A stretch of DNA of 38,217 nt. Origin: Moorena sp. SS36440bin_2 (GTDB lineage Bacteria > Cyanobacteriota > Cyanobacteriia > Cyanobacteriales > Coleofasciculaceae). The notes below the pieces were generated by a model that was given only the letters and a program-made list of their open reading frames with translations, did no database searches and was not told the origin of the DNA. Below are positions 24,074-33,286 of the stretch, piece by piece (the stretch's first letter is position 1; every line of letters starts with the position of its first letter). Position numbers and translations under genes: made by a program. Location: the NCBI GenBank assembly GCA_011524395.1, contig WTKN01000065.1, positions 1 to 38,217 on the forward strand, read 5' to 3'.

Positions 24074-25138
24074 GTGTATTCAATCCTTGAGCAAAAATAT
24101 CAACGTCTTCGCCAACAGCTGATTACCGGTGCGATCACTCTCGGGGGTGTATTTATGATTGGAACTCTGTGGTATCGGGTGGTTGAAGGCTGGGGCTGGT
24201 TGGATTCAGCCTACATGACGGTAATCACGCTTTCGACAGTGGGCTATCAAGAAGTACGGCCCATGGGAGATCGGGCAAGACTATTCAGCATTTCTCTGAT
24301 TTTGATGGGCATTATTAGTATCGGTTACATTGTTAACCGGTTTACAGAAGCCCTAATTCAAGGCTACTTTCAAGATGGAATTCGCATGAGGCAACAGAAG
24401 CGCTTGCTAGATAGTTTGACGAAACACTACATTTTGTGTGGGTTTGGACGGACTGGGCGTCAAATTGCTCTGGAATTTAAGGCTGAGGGCATCCCATTTG
24501 TCACTATTGACTCCCGATTGGAACAGGTTCAAGCTGTCCAGGATATGGGTTGTATTTCTGTACAAGGAGATGCCACCTTGGATGAAACTCTGCTAAATGT
24601 GGGGATTGAACGGGCAATTTGTCTGGTGGCTGCCCTGCCCTCAGATGCCGAAAATCTCTATATTATCTTGTCTGCCAAAACCCTTAATCCCGACATTCGA
24701 GCCATCGCTCGTGCTAGCTCCGAAGAAGCTGTTCAAAAATTGCAACGAGCTGGTGCAGATGCTGTAGTCTCTCCCTACATCACTGGTGGTAGACGCTTGG
24801 CAGCTGCAGCCCTTAGACCCCAAGTCATGGATTTTGTGGATGGGATTCTAACCGGAACTGATCGGTCTTTTTATATGGAAGAGTTTCTGCTAGACCCCCA
24901 GACGTGTCCTTGTGTGGGCAAAACCCTCAGGGAAGCCCGACTGCGATCGCAAAGTGGTGCTATGGTCCTAGCAATTCGCCGGGATTCCGGTCGTTTGATT
25001 GCTGGACCAGACGGTGACACTAAACTCATACCAGGAGACCTGCTGATTTGTATGGGTACAGCTGATCAATTGCGTGAGCTAAACCGCATTCTCGGTCCAA
25101 TCCGTTCCAATTTGCTACGACTGCCTAAGACCAAATAG
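24074..25138 (+). CDS. TrkA-N/RCK potassium channel family protein with TVGYQ filter
   Basis: A 354-residue two-transmembrane channel with cytoplasmic RCK domains. TM1 spans about 17-34. The pore helix and filter read TVITLSTVGYQEVRP (49-63), so the usual TVGYG is TVGYQ at residues 55-59. TM2 is at about 70-90 (LFSISLILMGIISIGYIV). The RCK-N domain begins HYILCGFGRTGRQIALEF (about 114), with the GxGxxG dinucleotide-binding loop and an acid at the end of strand 2 (VTIDS). A TrkA-C-like domain fills 255-345. Members gate K+ (or other cation) flow by ligand binding to RCK. The frame opens at a GTG at 24074 with no good ribosome binding site; no ATG is close. Monocistronic. Confidence 0.9.
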   Translation: MYSILEQKYQRLRQQLITGAITLGGVFMIGTLWYRVVEGWGWLDSAYMTVITLSTVGYQEVRPMGDRARLFSISLILMGIISIGYIVNRFTEALIQGYFQDGIRMRQQKRLLDSLTKHYILCGFGRTGRQIALEFKAEGIPFVTIDSRLEQVQAVQDMGCISVQGDATLDETLLNVGIERAICLVAALPSDAENLYIILSAKTLNPDIRAIARASSEEAVQKLQRAGADAVVSPYITGGRRLAAAALRPQVMDFVDGILTGTDRSFYMEEFLLDPQTCPCVGKTLREARLRSQSGAMVLAIRRDSGRLIAGPDGDTKLIPGDLLICMGTADQLRELNRILGPIRSNLLRLPKTK

Positions 25139-25155
25139 ATCTTGGGCTTAGAATG

Positions 25156-25239
25156 TAGAATTTATCATGTATAATTTAGAATTTATCATGTATAATTTAG
25201 AATTTATCATGTATAATCCATAATTTATCATGTAAAATT
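25156..25239 (+). repeat. Four 21-bp tandem repeats
   Basis: Units TAGAATTTATCATGTATAATT at 25156, 25177 and 25198 (the third differing at the end), and a diverged fourth at 25219-25239. A 7-bp microsatellite AATTCTT follows to about 25270. It sits between two convergent gene ends (25138 and 25275). Confidence 0.85.
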
Positions 25240-25274
25240 AATATATAATTCTTAATTCTTAATTCTTAATTGAT

Positions 25275-25481
25275 CTAATTAAGTTTTAAGGTATTAACGG
25301 GCACTTCATCCCAAGAATTAACTGTGCGTAATCGGGCAATCCAACCCGCTGCTTTTTGCTGATCACTCAAGTTGTTCTGAAACGACTCGTGGCAATCCTT
25401 CGCCTGCTCTTCGTTGCAAGTGGCAATACAAGAGTAGAGAAGACCCGATGGATCAATCTGCTCGTTTACCCAAATAGTCAT
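25275..25481 (-). CDS. Small conserved cyanobacterial protein (68 aa)
   Basis: A 68-residue soluble protein, MTIWVNEQIDPSGLLYSCIA at the start, with cysteines in SCIATCNEEQAKDCHE (three within 13 residues). It ends WIARLRTVNSWDEVPVNTLK. It has mixed charge and no membrane segment. I recognise it as a conserved cyanobacterial small protein of unknown function, not a named domain. The three closely spaced cysteines could bind a metal or form a redox pair. It is convergent with the potassium channel gene, separated by the 21-bp repeat block. Confidence 0.75.
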   Translation of the reverse strand: MTIWVNEQIDPSGLLYSCIATCNEEQAKDCHESFQNNLSDQQKAAGWIARLRTVNSWDEVPVNTLKLN

Positions 25482-25602
25482 TAGTGATTATATTAATAAT
25501 AAGCAGTATAGGAATTACCCTATGTCCTTTTTGCATGTTACCTGCAACTAGGTGTTTAGGGTCGCACTTGTATATACGTTTTAGTATAGCATTTGAGCAA
25601 CA

Positions 25603-26142
<540 letters not shown>

Positions 26143-26218
26143 CTATTTATCATACCCCTTCTTGGGTAATAGGTAATTGGTAAAGGGTAATTGACAATTA
26201 CTTATTCCCCATTATTCT

Positions 26219-26246
26219 GGCCAAATAATCCATAGATTATTTGGCC
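26219..26246. repeat. Perfect 12-bp hairpin between sigma factor and acetyltransferase genes
   Basis: GGCCAAATAATC (26219-26230) and GATTATTTGGCC (26235-26246) with a 4-base loop, inside a run of related direct strings (GATTATTT repeated at 26250 and 26271). A repeat GTAAGC-ATATGCGCGTAGCGC-GCTTAC lies at 26319-26357. Either could end the sigma factor transcript, but no T-run is present. Confidence 0.6.
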
Positions 26247-26399
26247 AAAGATTATTTACCCAGAGATTATTTGGTAACTAATTAACCGGAATTACCTGAT
26301 TTCGACATAATCTTTATCGTAAGCATATGCGCGTAGCGCTAATCGCTGTTCGCTTACCCTTTATCTAGAATTCAGGAGCTTCAATTAAGCCCTACTGCA

Positions 26400-27521
26400 C
26401 TAGGTCAACCAGTCTCTAAGGCGTCGAGCGACTTGGGGACGGCGTAGCTTACGCATTGCTTTGCTTTGAATCTGACGTACCCGTTCCCGGGAAAGATTAA
26501 ACATTCCTCCTACTTCTTCTAAGGTGTAGGGTTCACTGCTGGCTAAACCATAGCGTAGAGAAATCACATCTTTTTCCCGCTCAGTCAGAACATCACTGAG
26601 AACTTCCCAAATCTCCTGGCGCATCATGGATTCATTCATCTTATCTTCGGGCAATCGTAGATCATTGTCTTCGAGCAAATCCATTAGTTCTGTGTCTTCC
26701 CCTTTACCAACCCTGTGATTCAAAGAAAGGGAGCGCCTACGCAATTCTAGTAACTGACGCAAATGGGAGGGGGAAATTTCTAGGGCTTGAGCAAGTTCTA
26801 TTTCATTAGGATTGCGCTGCAGTTGCTGTTTCAGTTCCCGCTGAGCTTTTTTAAGTTTATTTAACTTTTCTACAATGTGGATTGGTAGACGAATAGTTCG
26901 GGCATCATTGGCAATAGTACGAGTAATGGCTTGACGAATCCACCAATAAGCATAGGTAGAAAACTTGTAACCCTTATCTGGGTCAAACTTTTCTGCTGCT
27001 CGGTTTAAGCCCAATGCACCTTCTTGAATCAAATCTAGAAATGGTACACCCCGATTTATATATCGTTTAGCAATTGAAACCACTAAGCGCAAGTTCGAGC
27101 GAATCATCTTGCGTTTTGCCACACGACCGCGATATAAATTCCCCTCCAACTGACGTTCTGTCATCTGGAGCGCTGCAGCTACCTCAGCCTTGGTTGGTTT
27201 ACGGTCTAACTTTTCCTGTAAGCTGTTGCGGAGTTGGTCGATTTCTACTAGGAACTTAACCCGACGGGCTAAATCTACTTCTTCGTCTGGCTTGAGCAAT
27301 GGGTAACGAGCCATTTCTTTAAAGAATGCACCCACTGTGTCATCAGAGCCGCTTTTCCGAAAATTATAGGAAGTAGAGACCACTAGTTCATCATCTTCGG
27401 TGAATTCAACGGCTACACGCTGTAAATCAGTTTCCTCTGGCTCAATGTGATCAGTAACAAAAAAATCTTTCTCTTCCGTAGAAGGCATTGTATGAGTCTG
27501 GTTTAATTCTGTAATATTCAT
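26400..27521 (-). CDS. Group 2 sigma-70 factor, SigC-like
   Basis: A nonessential-type primary-like sigma factor, 373 residues. Region 1.2 starts GAFFKEMARYPLLKPDEEVDLARR (about 85-108). Region 2 is complete: NLRLVVSIAKRYINRGVPFLDLIQEG (about 143-168), then AEKFDPDKGYKFSTYAYWWIRQAITR with the -10 recognition helix. Region 3 is present, and region 4 (about 310-365) contains LEEVGGMFNLSRERVRQIQ with the helix-turn-helix. Region 1.1 is short and acidic, as in group 2. Cyanobacteria have several group 2 factors (SigB-SigE); the SigC-like call rests on the N-terminal pattern and needs a tree. It is divergent from priA, with a 469-bp gap. Confidence 0.9.
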   Translation of the reverse strand: MNITELNQTHTMPSTEEKDFFVTDHIEPEETDLQRVAVEFTEDDELVVSTSYNFRKSGSDDTVGAFFKEMARYPLLKPDEEVDLARRVKFLVEIDQLRNSLQEKLDRKPTKAEVAAALQMTERQLEGNLYRGRVAKRKMIRSNLRLVVSIAKRYINRGVPFLDLIQEGALGLNRAAEKFDPDKGYKFSTYAYWWIRQAITRTIANDARTIRLPIHIVEKLNKLKKAQRELKQQLQRNPNEIELAQALEISPSHLRQLLELRRRSLSLNHRVGKGEDTELMDLLEDNDLRLPEDKMNESMMRQEIWEVLSDVLTEREKDVISLRYGLASSEPYTLEEVGGMFNLSRERVRQIQSKAMRKLRRPQVARRLRDWLT

Positions 27522-27990
27522 AGGGATGTGTGAGTTGCAAGTGTATTTTAAGTTTGTTAAAACCGTTGCCGTGAGGGGTTGAGGCTGTCTGTTGCTGAAA
27601 ATTGGCCGTTAAAGAGAAATCTGTTATCAAAAATTGGTGTTGTTGGTTTCACAAAGAACTTAATACTCTAGACAGAGCAGCTAAAACACGCTCCAAACCC
27701 TCAAATATCAGTGACCCAACCTGCTTCAAGTAGTTTATGTGTGATTGACGTGATTATAAATTAATGATTTTAAGCTTACCAGAAGCAGTTTGGCTAGTTG
27801 TATCTGTAATTACGAAATGTTTAATTACATAGATTTTAGTTACAGTTTAGGGTGAAAGCAGGAGAGATAATTCTCTTACCATTGCTTTTATTATTTATTT
27901 TGACTCTGGAAACAGGATCTCACATATTTTAGAATTTTCCTATCTATCAATAGTGATAGAATAGGAGCCTTCCCAAATCAAAGCTGCTTT
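27522..27990. other. Divergent promoter region between sigma factor and priA
   Basis: 469 bp, AT-rich towards priA, with no ORF or obvious RNA gene. An imperfect palindrome CTATC-AATAG-TGATAG lies at 27943-27958, about 30 bp before the priA start, with GGAGCC at 27964-27969. A possible operator only. Confidence 0.4.
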
Positions 27991-30576
27991 ATGTCTAATC
28001 CTCCTTTAGGTCTACTGTTAGCTGAGCCTAGAGCACTTTACTTTTCTGGTAGTGGCCAAGAAAAGTGGGTTGAAGTCCTAGTAGATTGTCCAGGAGTTCA
28101 AGGTATATATACTTATCGTAATTCATTGGATGTATCAATTAATCCTGGAGATGTTTTGAGTGTGTCATTCGGTACTCAACAGCTAGGAGCGATCGCTATT
28201 CGGATTGTAGACTCTCCACCACCAGACTTACCACGGGAGAAAATTAAGGATATAGAGGAGGTGATCAGTCCCGGTTTCTTTCCAAGTTCCTACTGCCAAC
28301 TGTTAGAGCGGGTGGCTCATTACTACTGCACCCCTCTAATCCAAGTGATTCGGTCTGCTTTACCTCCAGGACTGTTAGGGCGATCGCAGCGTCGAATTCG
28401 CCTCAATTCCTCGGTCTTGCCTAAAGAGGCTCATGTCTTCCTCAATAATTCAGCCGCAAGTAAGATTTTGGAGATTCTCCAGGCTAAACCCAATGGAGAT
28501 TACAGCTGGCAGTACCTCCAACGTCAGGTAAAGGGGGCTAAAGCAGGGTTACGTCACTTGCTCAAGCGAGGTTGGGTGGAAAGTTATCTGGAAGCTCCTA
28601 AGCCAACTCGTCCTAAGCTCAAGAAAGCTGTGACTCTAGTGGCTGATATCAATCGGTCTGATCTGACTCGACGGCAACGGGAAGTATTGGAGGTGCTACG
28701 CCGTCGTGGGGGGGATTTGTGGTTGAGTGAACTATCACAAATTTGTAATGTTAGTTCTTCAACTATCAATTCATGGGAAGATAAGGGATATGTGGTAATT
28801 GAGCCTAGGGAAGTATTGCGCAGTGCTACTTCACCAACCATGGCTACAGATGCCCCAAAAAACTTGACAAATGCCCAATCCCGTGCATTAGACCTGATTA
28901 ATAATATTGATGGCTTTGCCCAAGTGCTGTTGCATGGGGTGACTGGGTCTGGGAAAACGGAGGTTTATCTACAAGCGATCGCACCAATCCTAGCGCAAGG
29001 GAAATCCGCTTTGGTGTTGGTGCCGGAAATTGGCTTAACTCCTCAAATAACTGACCGTTTCCGGGCTCGCTTTGGTGACAAAGTTCGGGTTTACCACAGT
29101 GCCTTGAATAAAGGGGAGCGCTATGATACCTGGCGACAGATGATCCCAGGTGAACCACAAGTGGTGATTGGCACTCGTTCTGCTGTTTTTGCCCCGTTGC
29201 CCCAGTTGGGATTAATCGTTTTAGATGAAGAACACGACTCTAGCTTCAAGCAAGACCAACCCATTCCTACCTACCACGCTCGCACCGTTGCTCAGTGGCG
29301 AGCAGAATTAGAAAATTGTCCCCTTATTTTAGGTTCAGCTACTCCTTCGGTAGAAAGCTGGGTCAGTCTTAAGGTAATGGGGGGAGCGAGAGATGGTCAG
29401 ATCGATAGTGAAATTAATCCGCTTATTTCTTCAGCTCCTGAGGTTCAACCCTTTACCTGTTCACCTCCTCAGCATCCAGAACTTAACACTCATTACTTAT
29501 CCCTACCGGAACGGATTCAATCGAGACCCCTGCCACCGGTGGAAATTGTGGATATGAGGCAGGAGTTAAAAGCTGGGAATCGGTCGATTTTTAGCCGTTC
29601 TCTCCAAGACAGCTTGAGACGACTAAAGGAACAAGAGAAACAGGGGATTTTATTTATTCCCCGCAGGGGACACAGTACCTTTGTCTCTTGTCGTAGTTGT
29701 GGTCACGTGGTGGAGTGCCCTAACTGTGATGTTTCGTTGTCCTATCACTATACTCATGAAGGCGCTACTCAAGTATTGCGGTGCCACTATTGCAATTTCG
29801 GACAACTCCATCCCCGTAGTTGTCCAGAATGTAGTTCTCCCTACCTGAAATTTTTCGGTAGTGGTACTCAGCGGGTTGTTCAAGATTTGGCGAAGCTGTT
29901 TCCAGAGTTGCGAATTATCCGATTTGACAGTGATACCACTCGTACCAAGAATGCTCATCGCACTCTGTTAACTCAATTCGCTAATCGCGAAGCTGACTTG
30001 TTGGTGGGGACCCAAATGCTGACCAAAGGATTAGATCTCGCTCAGGTGACACTGGTGGGAGTAGTAGCAGCAGATGGACTACTGTATTTGTCAGACTATC
30101 GAGCATCCGAGCGGGCATTCCAAACCTTAACTCAGGTGGCAGGTCGTGCCGGTCGTGGGGATGACCCTGGTCAGGTAATTATTCAAACTTATTCCCCAGA
30201 GCATCCTGTGATTCAGGCTGTCAAAACTCATAATTATCAGTCGTTTATCTCGGACGAATTGGAACAACGGGCAGCACTGAACTATCCCCCTTATGGTAAT
30301 TTGATTCTGTTGCGCATAAGTGGATTGGATCCTGTGGCGGTGGAGAAGGTTGCGGAGGATTTAGCGGACAGGTTAGATACTCCTGAGGCGGAGTACGATA
30401 TCCTAGGACCAGCACCAGCTAGTGTAATTCGCGTTGCTCGTCGCTATCGATGGCAGATTTTGATGAAGTTTCCTCCTACTGTGCCCGCAAGGTTACTGAA
30501 TTGGCGGGAATTGCAGGATATCTGTCCTCCAGATATTAGCTTGACTATTGATGTTAATCCGTTAAATATAAGTTAA
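27991..30576 (+). CDS. priA: Primosomal replication-restart helicase PriA
   Basis: PriA reloads the replicative helicase at stalled forks. The product is 861 residues, somewhat longer than E. coli PriA (732) because of N-terminal and linker length. An N-terminal 3'-DNA-binding domain is present (SVSFGTQQLGAI region, about 55-75), then a winged-helix segment (WLSELSQICNVSSSTIN, near 245-260). The helicase core follows with Walker A GVTGSGKT (316-323), DEEH box (412-415) and GSATPS. The zinc module (residues about 567-617) has paired cysteines: CRSCGHVVECPNCD, CHYCNF and CPECSS. Motifs V/VI are GTQMLTKGLDL and QVAGRAGRG. The gene is complete, divergent from the sigma factor gene, and no operon partner follows. 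Confidence 0.97.
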   Translation: MSNPPLGLLLAEPRALYFSGSGQEKWVEVLVDCPGVQGIYTYRNSLDVSINPGDVLSVSFGTQQLGAIAIRIVDSPPPDLPREKIKDIEEVISPGFFPSSYCQLLERVAHYYCTPLIQVIRSALPPGLLGRSQRRIRLNSSVLPKEAHVFLNNSAASKILEILQAKPNGDYSWQYLQRQVKGAKAGLRHLLKRGWVESYLEAPKPTRPKLKKAVTLVADINRSDLTRRQREVLEVLRRRGGDLWLSELSQICNVSSSTINSWEDKGYVVIEPREVLRSATSPTMATDAPKNLTNAQSRALDLINNIDGFAQVLLHGVTGSGKTEVYLQAIAPILAQGKSALVLVPEIGLTPQITDRFRARFGDKVRVYHSALNKGERYDTWRQMIPGEPQVVIGTRSAVFAPLPQLGLIVLDEEHDSSFKQDQPIPTYHARTVAQWRAELENCPLILGSATPSVESWVSLKVMGGARDGQIDSEINPLISSAPEVQPFTCSPPQHPELNTHYLSLPERIQSRPLPPVEIVDMRQELKAGNRSIFSRSLQDSLRRLKEQEKQGILFIPRRGHSTFVSCRSCGHVVECPNCDVSLSYHYTHEGATQVLRCHYCNFGQLHPRSCPECSSPYLKFFGSGTQRVVQDLAKLFPELRIIRFDSDTTRTKNAHRTLLTQFANREADLLVGTQMLTKGLDLAQVTLVGVVAADGLLYLSDYRASERAFQTLTQVAGRAGRGDDPGQVIIQTYSPEHPVIQAVKTHNYQSFISDELEQRAALNYPPYGNLILLRISGLDPVAVEKVAEDLADRLDTPEAEYDILGPAPASVIRVARRYRWQILMKFPPTVPARLLNWRELQDICPPDISLTIDVNPLNIS

Positions 30577-30708
30577 AAGGTATATAGCAATTCTTATAGC
30601 TATGAGGGACAAAGCGATCCCCCTAAATCCCCCCTTTCAAGGGCAGGGCTGTTTGATTCTAACAAAACCCAAAGCCTAGACTTTCTTCCTTTATCTTTGA
30701 TACTTCAC

Positions 30709-32103
30709 TTAGGAGTTTGACTGAAAAAAAATTGGAGCGCTAAAGTGTTCCTGATCAAAGGAAGTAACTGCCTTGGGTAATCGAAGAGTAAACCTACTAC
30801 CAACACCTCGTTCGCTGTATACTTGTAAGCTACCGTGGTGTGCTTGAGCGATCGCATTCGCAATTGCCAGCCCTAATCCGGAACCTCCTGTGTGACGAGA
30901 GCGATCGCTATTGACTCGATAAAAGCGATCAAAAATTCGCCCTTGGTCTTCTTGGGCAATACCAATCCCCGTATCTTCTACCTGGATCACCGCCTGTTGG
31001 TCGCTTTTGTCTAAAATAACAGTTACTTTACCACCCACAGGGGTGTATTGGATACCATTAATAATTAAATTAGAAACTAGGCGATAAAGCTGCTCAGAAT
31101 CACCCATAACTTCCAGAATAGTTGGCACTCGCACCGAAGATGTCAGTGTAATTTCGGAAGCGATTGCCAAGGCTGCTAATTCCTCAACTAAATCGCTAAC
31201 CAGGTCATTGAGACAGCATGTCTGGTGACTTACAGATGCTGGTTGTCTATCTAAGCGAGACAACAACAACAAATCCGCAACTAACTGACTCAGCCGCTGA
31301 TTTTGACGTTCAACAATTTCCAGAATGTTTCTTGCTTCTTGTTGATCCAAGCTAGGCATCAAAAGCCCCGATTCAACCGTTGCCAGTGTAGCCGCTATCG
31401 GTGTTCGTAACTCGTGGGCAGCATCGGCGGTAAACTGTTGAATCTGTCTATAGGATTGGTAAATAGGTTGCATTGCCAACCCTGCTAACCACCAACTGCC
31501 ACTGCCGACTAAGATCATGGCCATTGGCAGCCCTAATGCCAAGATTAATTTTACCGTATTGAGGTAGTCGTTGAGGTATTGCAGAGAGTGCCCCACCTGC
31601 AAATACCCCCAATCCCGCTGATCTTGAGTATGTAGCGATATAGAAATTTGGTGATAGGAGTTGCCCTTACCATCGGAAAGGGTTTGCCAAGGTGCTTGAT
31701 TAAACACCTGGGGTAATCCCTCTGGGTAAGTTCCTGCAAAAGCAATTAAACCTCCTGAGGTATCAAATAGCCGGATGTAGTAGTGACCTTGGCTAAGAGC
31801 ACTGAGGGTGTGCCGTTGGGAACTCACCAGTGGTTTAGAACAGTTAACTCCAACGATACACAGATTCGGGAAAAGTTCCCCAATTATCGGCTCTACCCGT
31901 CCCGGTTCCTTGAGCTTCCATTCCAGACTATCATGAAGTGTCCCCGCAACGGATTTTAACTCCCGGTCTGAAGTGACTAAATGGGTATGAGCGATCGCTC
32001 TGTAAACACCAAATCCCAACAGGCTCAAAATAAACCCCATGACGATGGCATAGGAAAGTGCTAATTTGCCACGAGTCTGGTTAAATAGCTTATTTCGATT
32101 CAT
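30709..32103 (-). CDS. Sensor histidine kinase, NrsS/RppB-like
   Basis: A membrane histidine kinase of 464 residues. TM1 lies at about 15-37 and TM2 at about 183-207 (LILALGLPMAMILVGSGSWW), with a sensor domain of about 145 residues between them facing outside the cytoplasm. The phospho-acceptor is H230 in the H-box ADAAHELRTPIAAT. The N box reads LVSNLIINGIQYTP, followed by the ATP-lid boxes VEDTGIGI and GGSGLGLAI. The sensor domain has two close cysteines, C82 and C88. Its start overlaps the regulator stop by 4 bp, so the two are co-translated. Being divergent from an RND metal pump, the pair is like Synechocystis NrsRS (RppAB), which senses nickel or redox. The metal here is not known. Confidence 0.88.
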   Translation of the reverse strand: MNRNKLFNQTRGKLALSYAIVMGFILSLLGFGVYRAIAHTHLVTSDRELKSVAGTLHDSLEWKLKEPGRVEPIIGELFPNLCIVGVNCSKPLVSSQRHTLSALSQGHYYIRLFDTSGGLIAFAGTYPEGLPQVFNQAPWQTLSDGKGNSYHQISISLHTQDQRDWGYLQVGHSLQYLNDYLNTVKLILALGLPMAMILVGSGSWWLAGLAMQPIYQSYRQIQQFTADAAHELRTPIAATLATVESGLLMPSLDQQEARNILEIVERQNQRLSQLVADLLLLSRLDRQPASVSHQTCCLNDLVSDLVEELAALAIASEITLTSSVRVPTILEVMGDSEQLYRLVSNLIINGIQYTPVGGKVTVILDKSDQQAVIQVEDTGIGIAQEDQGRIFDRFYRVNSDRSRHTGGSGLGLAIANAIAQAHHGSLQVYSERGVGSRFTLRLPKAVTSFDQEHFSAPIFFQSNS

Positions 32104-32798
32104 TGTTTTTTGAGATTGAGACGATATCCCAAACCATGCACAGTTTCAATCGGAATGCTGGAGTTGATGGATTCGAGTTTCCGACGTAGCAAGCGCATTT
32201 GAGCCGCCACTACGTTACTGATCGCTTCTGCACTCACTTCCCAAAGTTGATTGCGAATTTGGTTAGTGGTCATCACCTGATTGGGATGCTTCATGAAATA
32301 CTCTAAGAGCTGGAATTCTTTATTTGTTAGTGGAATTTCGAGTTTCTCATTGTTAACAGCCAGACGATAAACCGTTCGGTTACCATAGTCTAAAATAAGC
32401 TCACCCACCTGGAGTTGTTGGGGCTGGAGTATGGGTGTTCGCCGGTGCAAGGCTCTAACTCTTGCTAGCAACTCTGCCATTCGGAACGGTTTCACTAAAT
32501 AGTCATCGGCTCCCGTATCCAAACCCATCACTCTATCTTCCAAGCGGTCTTTTGCCGTTAGCATCAAAATAGGCAAGGGATTATTACCATAGCGTAACTG
32601 ACGCAGTAACTCTAGTCCGGATAGCCCTGGCAACAACCAGTCGAAGATAGCCAAGGTATATTGGGTTTCGTGGTTGTTTAAATAACTCCAAGCGTCAGTG
32701 CCGTTAACAACTAAGTCCACCACGTACTTTTCTATATTTAACGCTCGCTTAATTGCAGCACCCAAGTCTGGCTCATCTTCAACTAGCAGTACTCTCAT
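32100..32798 (-). CDS. OmpR-family response regulator, NrsR/RppA-like
   Basis: A 232-residue two-component regulator. The receiver domain has the acidic pocket (LLVEDEPD, residues 4-11), the phospho-acceptor D53 in LAIFDWLLPGLSG, the conserved Thr in MLTAKD and the Lys in YLVKPF. A winged-helix DNA-binding domain (about 130-230) follows, with LTNKEFQLLEYFMKHPNQVMT and the closing TVHGLGYRL. Its stop overlaps the kinase start by 4 bp. It is divergent from the RND adaptor gene across 488 bp, which should hold its operator(s). Similarity in layout to RppA/NrsR of Synechocystis supports control of the efflux genes; this is an inference. Confidence 0.93.
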   Translation of the reverse strand: MRVLLVEDEPDLGAAIKRALNIEKYVVDLVVNGTDAWSYLNNHETQYTLAIFDWLLPGLSGLELLRQLRYGNNPLPILMLTAKDRLEDRVMGLDTGADDYLVKPFRMAELLARVRALHRRTPILQPQQLQVGELILDYGNRTVYRLAVNNEKLEIPLTNKEFQLLEYFMKHPNQVMTTNQIRNQLWEVSAEAISNVVAAQMRLLRRKLESINSSIPIETVHGLGYRLNLKKQ

Positions 32799-32938
32799 CT
32801 GTCTTTTCCCGCTGGATACTTTTTCTATAGTAGCGATATGCGGGTAATAAAGCGGGTAAGGGTATAACTTTCTTTGGATAAATTAGCTTAAAGCTGCACG
32901 AATCTATAGCCAATTTATCTAATAGTAAAGATAACTTT

Positions 32939-32998
32939 GGAGCAGGGAGTAGGGAGTAGTAATTATATAATATGGCATCAAAAGTTATCACAATTTAT
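32939..32998 (+). repeat. Heptamer repeats plus 29-nt tag (copy 2)
   Basis: GAGCAGGGAGTAGGGAGTAG (32939-32958) followed by a spacer and the 29-nt tag ATATGGCATCAAAAGTTATC... (32970-32998), which matches 14149-14177 at 27 of 29 positions. It lies upstream of the two-component genes, in the shared control region. Confidence 0.75.
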
Positions 32999-33122
32999 AC
33001 ATAGATTATAAAGCATTAATTATAAAACATATAATTAAATTGTGACAGTTATTAACAAATTTTAACAAATCTATTTCCTACTCTCAGAAGCTTAAGCCTT
33101 AGTAAAGTCCTAACAAAAATAA

Positions 33123-33157
33123 TTTCATTCATACCTAACATTTCATCCTGATTTCAT
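33123..33157 (+). promoter_or_regulatory. TTTCAT direct repeats, candidate regulator binding site
   Basis: TTTCAT occurs at 33123-33128, 33141-33146 and 33152-33157. The last two are spaced 11 bp apart, one helical turn, as in sites for OmpR-type regulators. They lie about 130 bp upstream of the adaptor start and on the regulator's side of the gap. This is a pattern-based guess. Confidence 0.4.
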
Positions 33158-33286
33158 ATTTGCTTGTGATACTGAATCAAGACGACAGCAAAGAACCATC
33201 CTGACATCTTAGGTATCTGGGTGGAGACTATGGTGACTACTTGCACCCTCTCCTGAGCATAAGAAGCACTGATCCAAAATTATGTT

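Noticed and set aside
23665-25239. CRISPR array
   Set aside because: The 13-bp and 21-bp repeats are contiguous with no unique spacers, and no cas gene is nearby.
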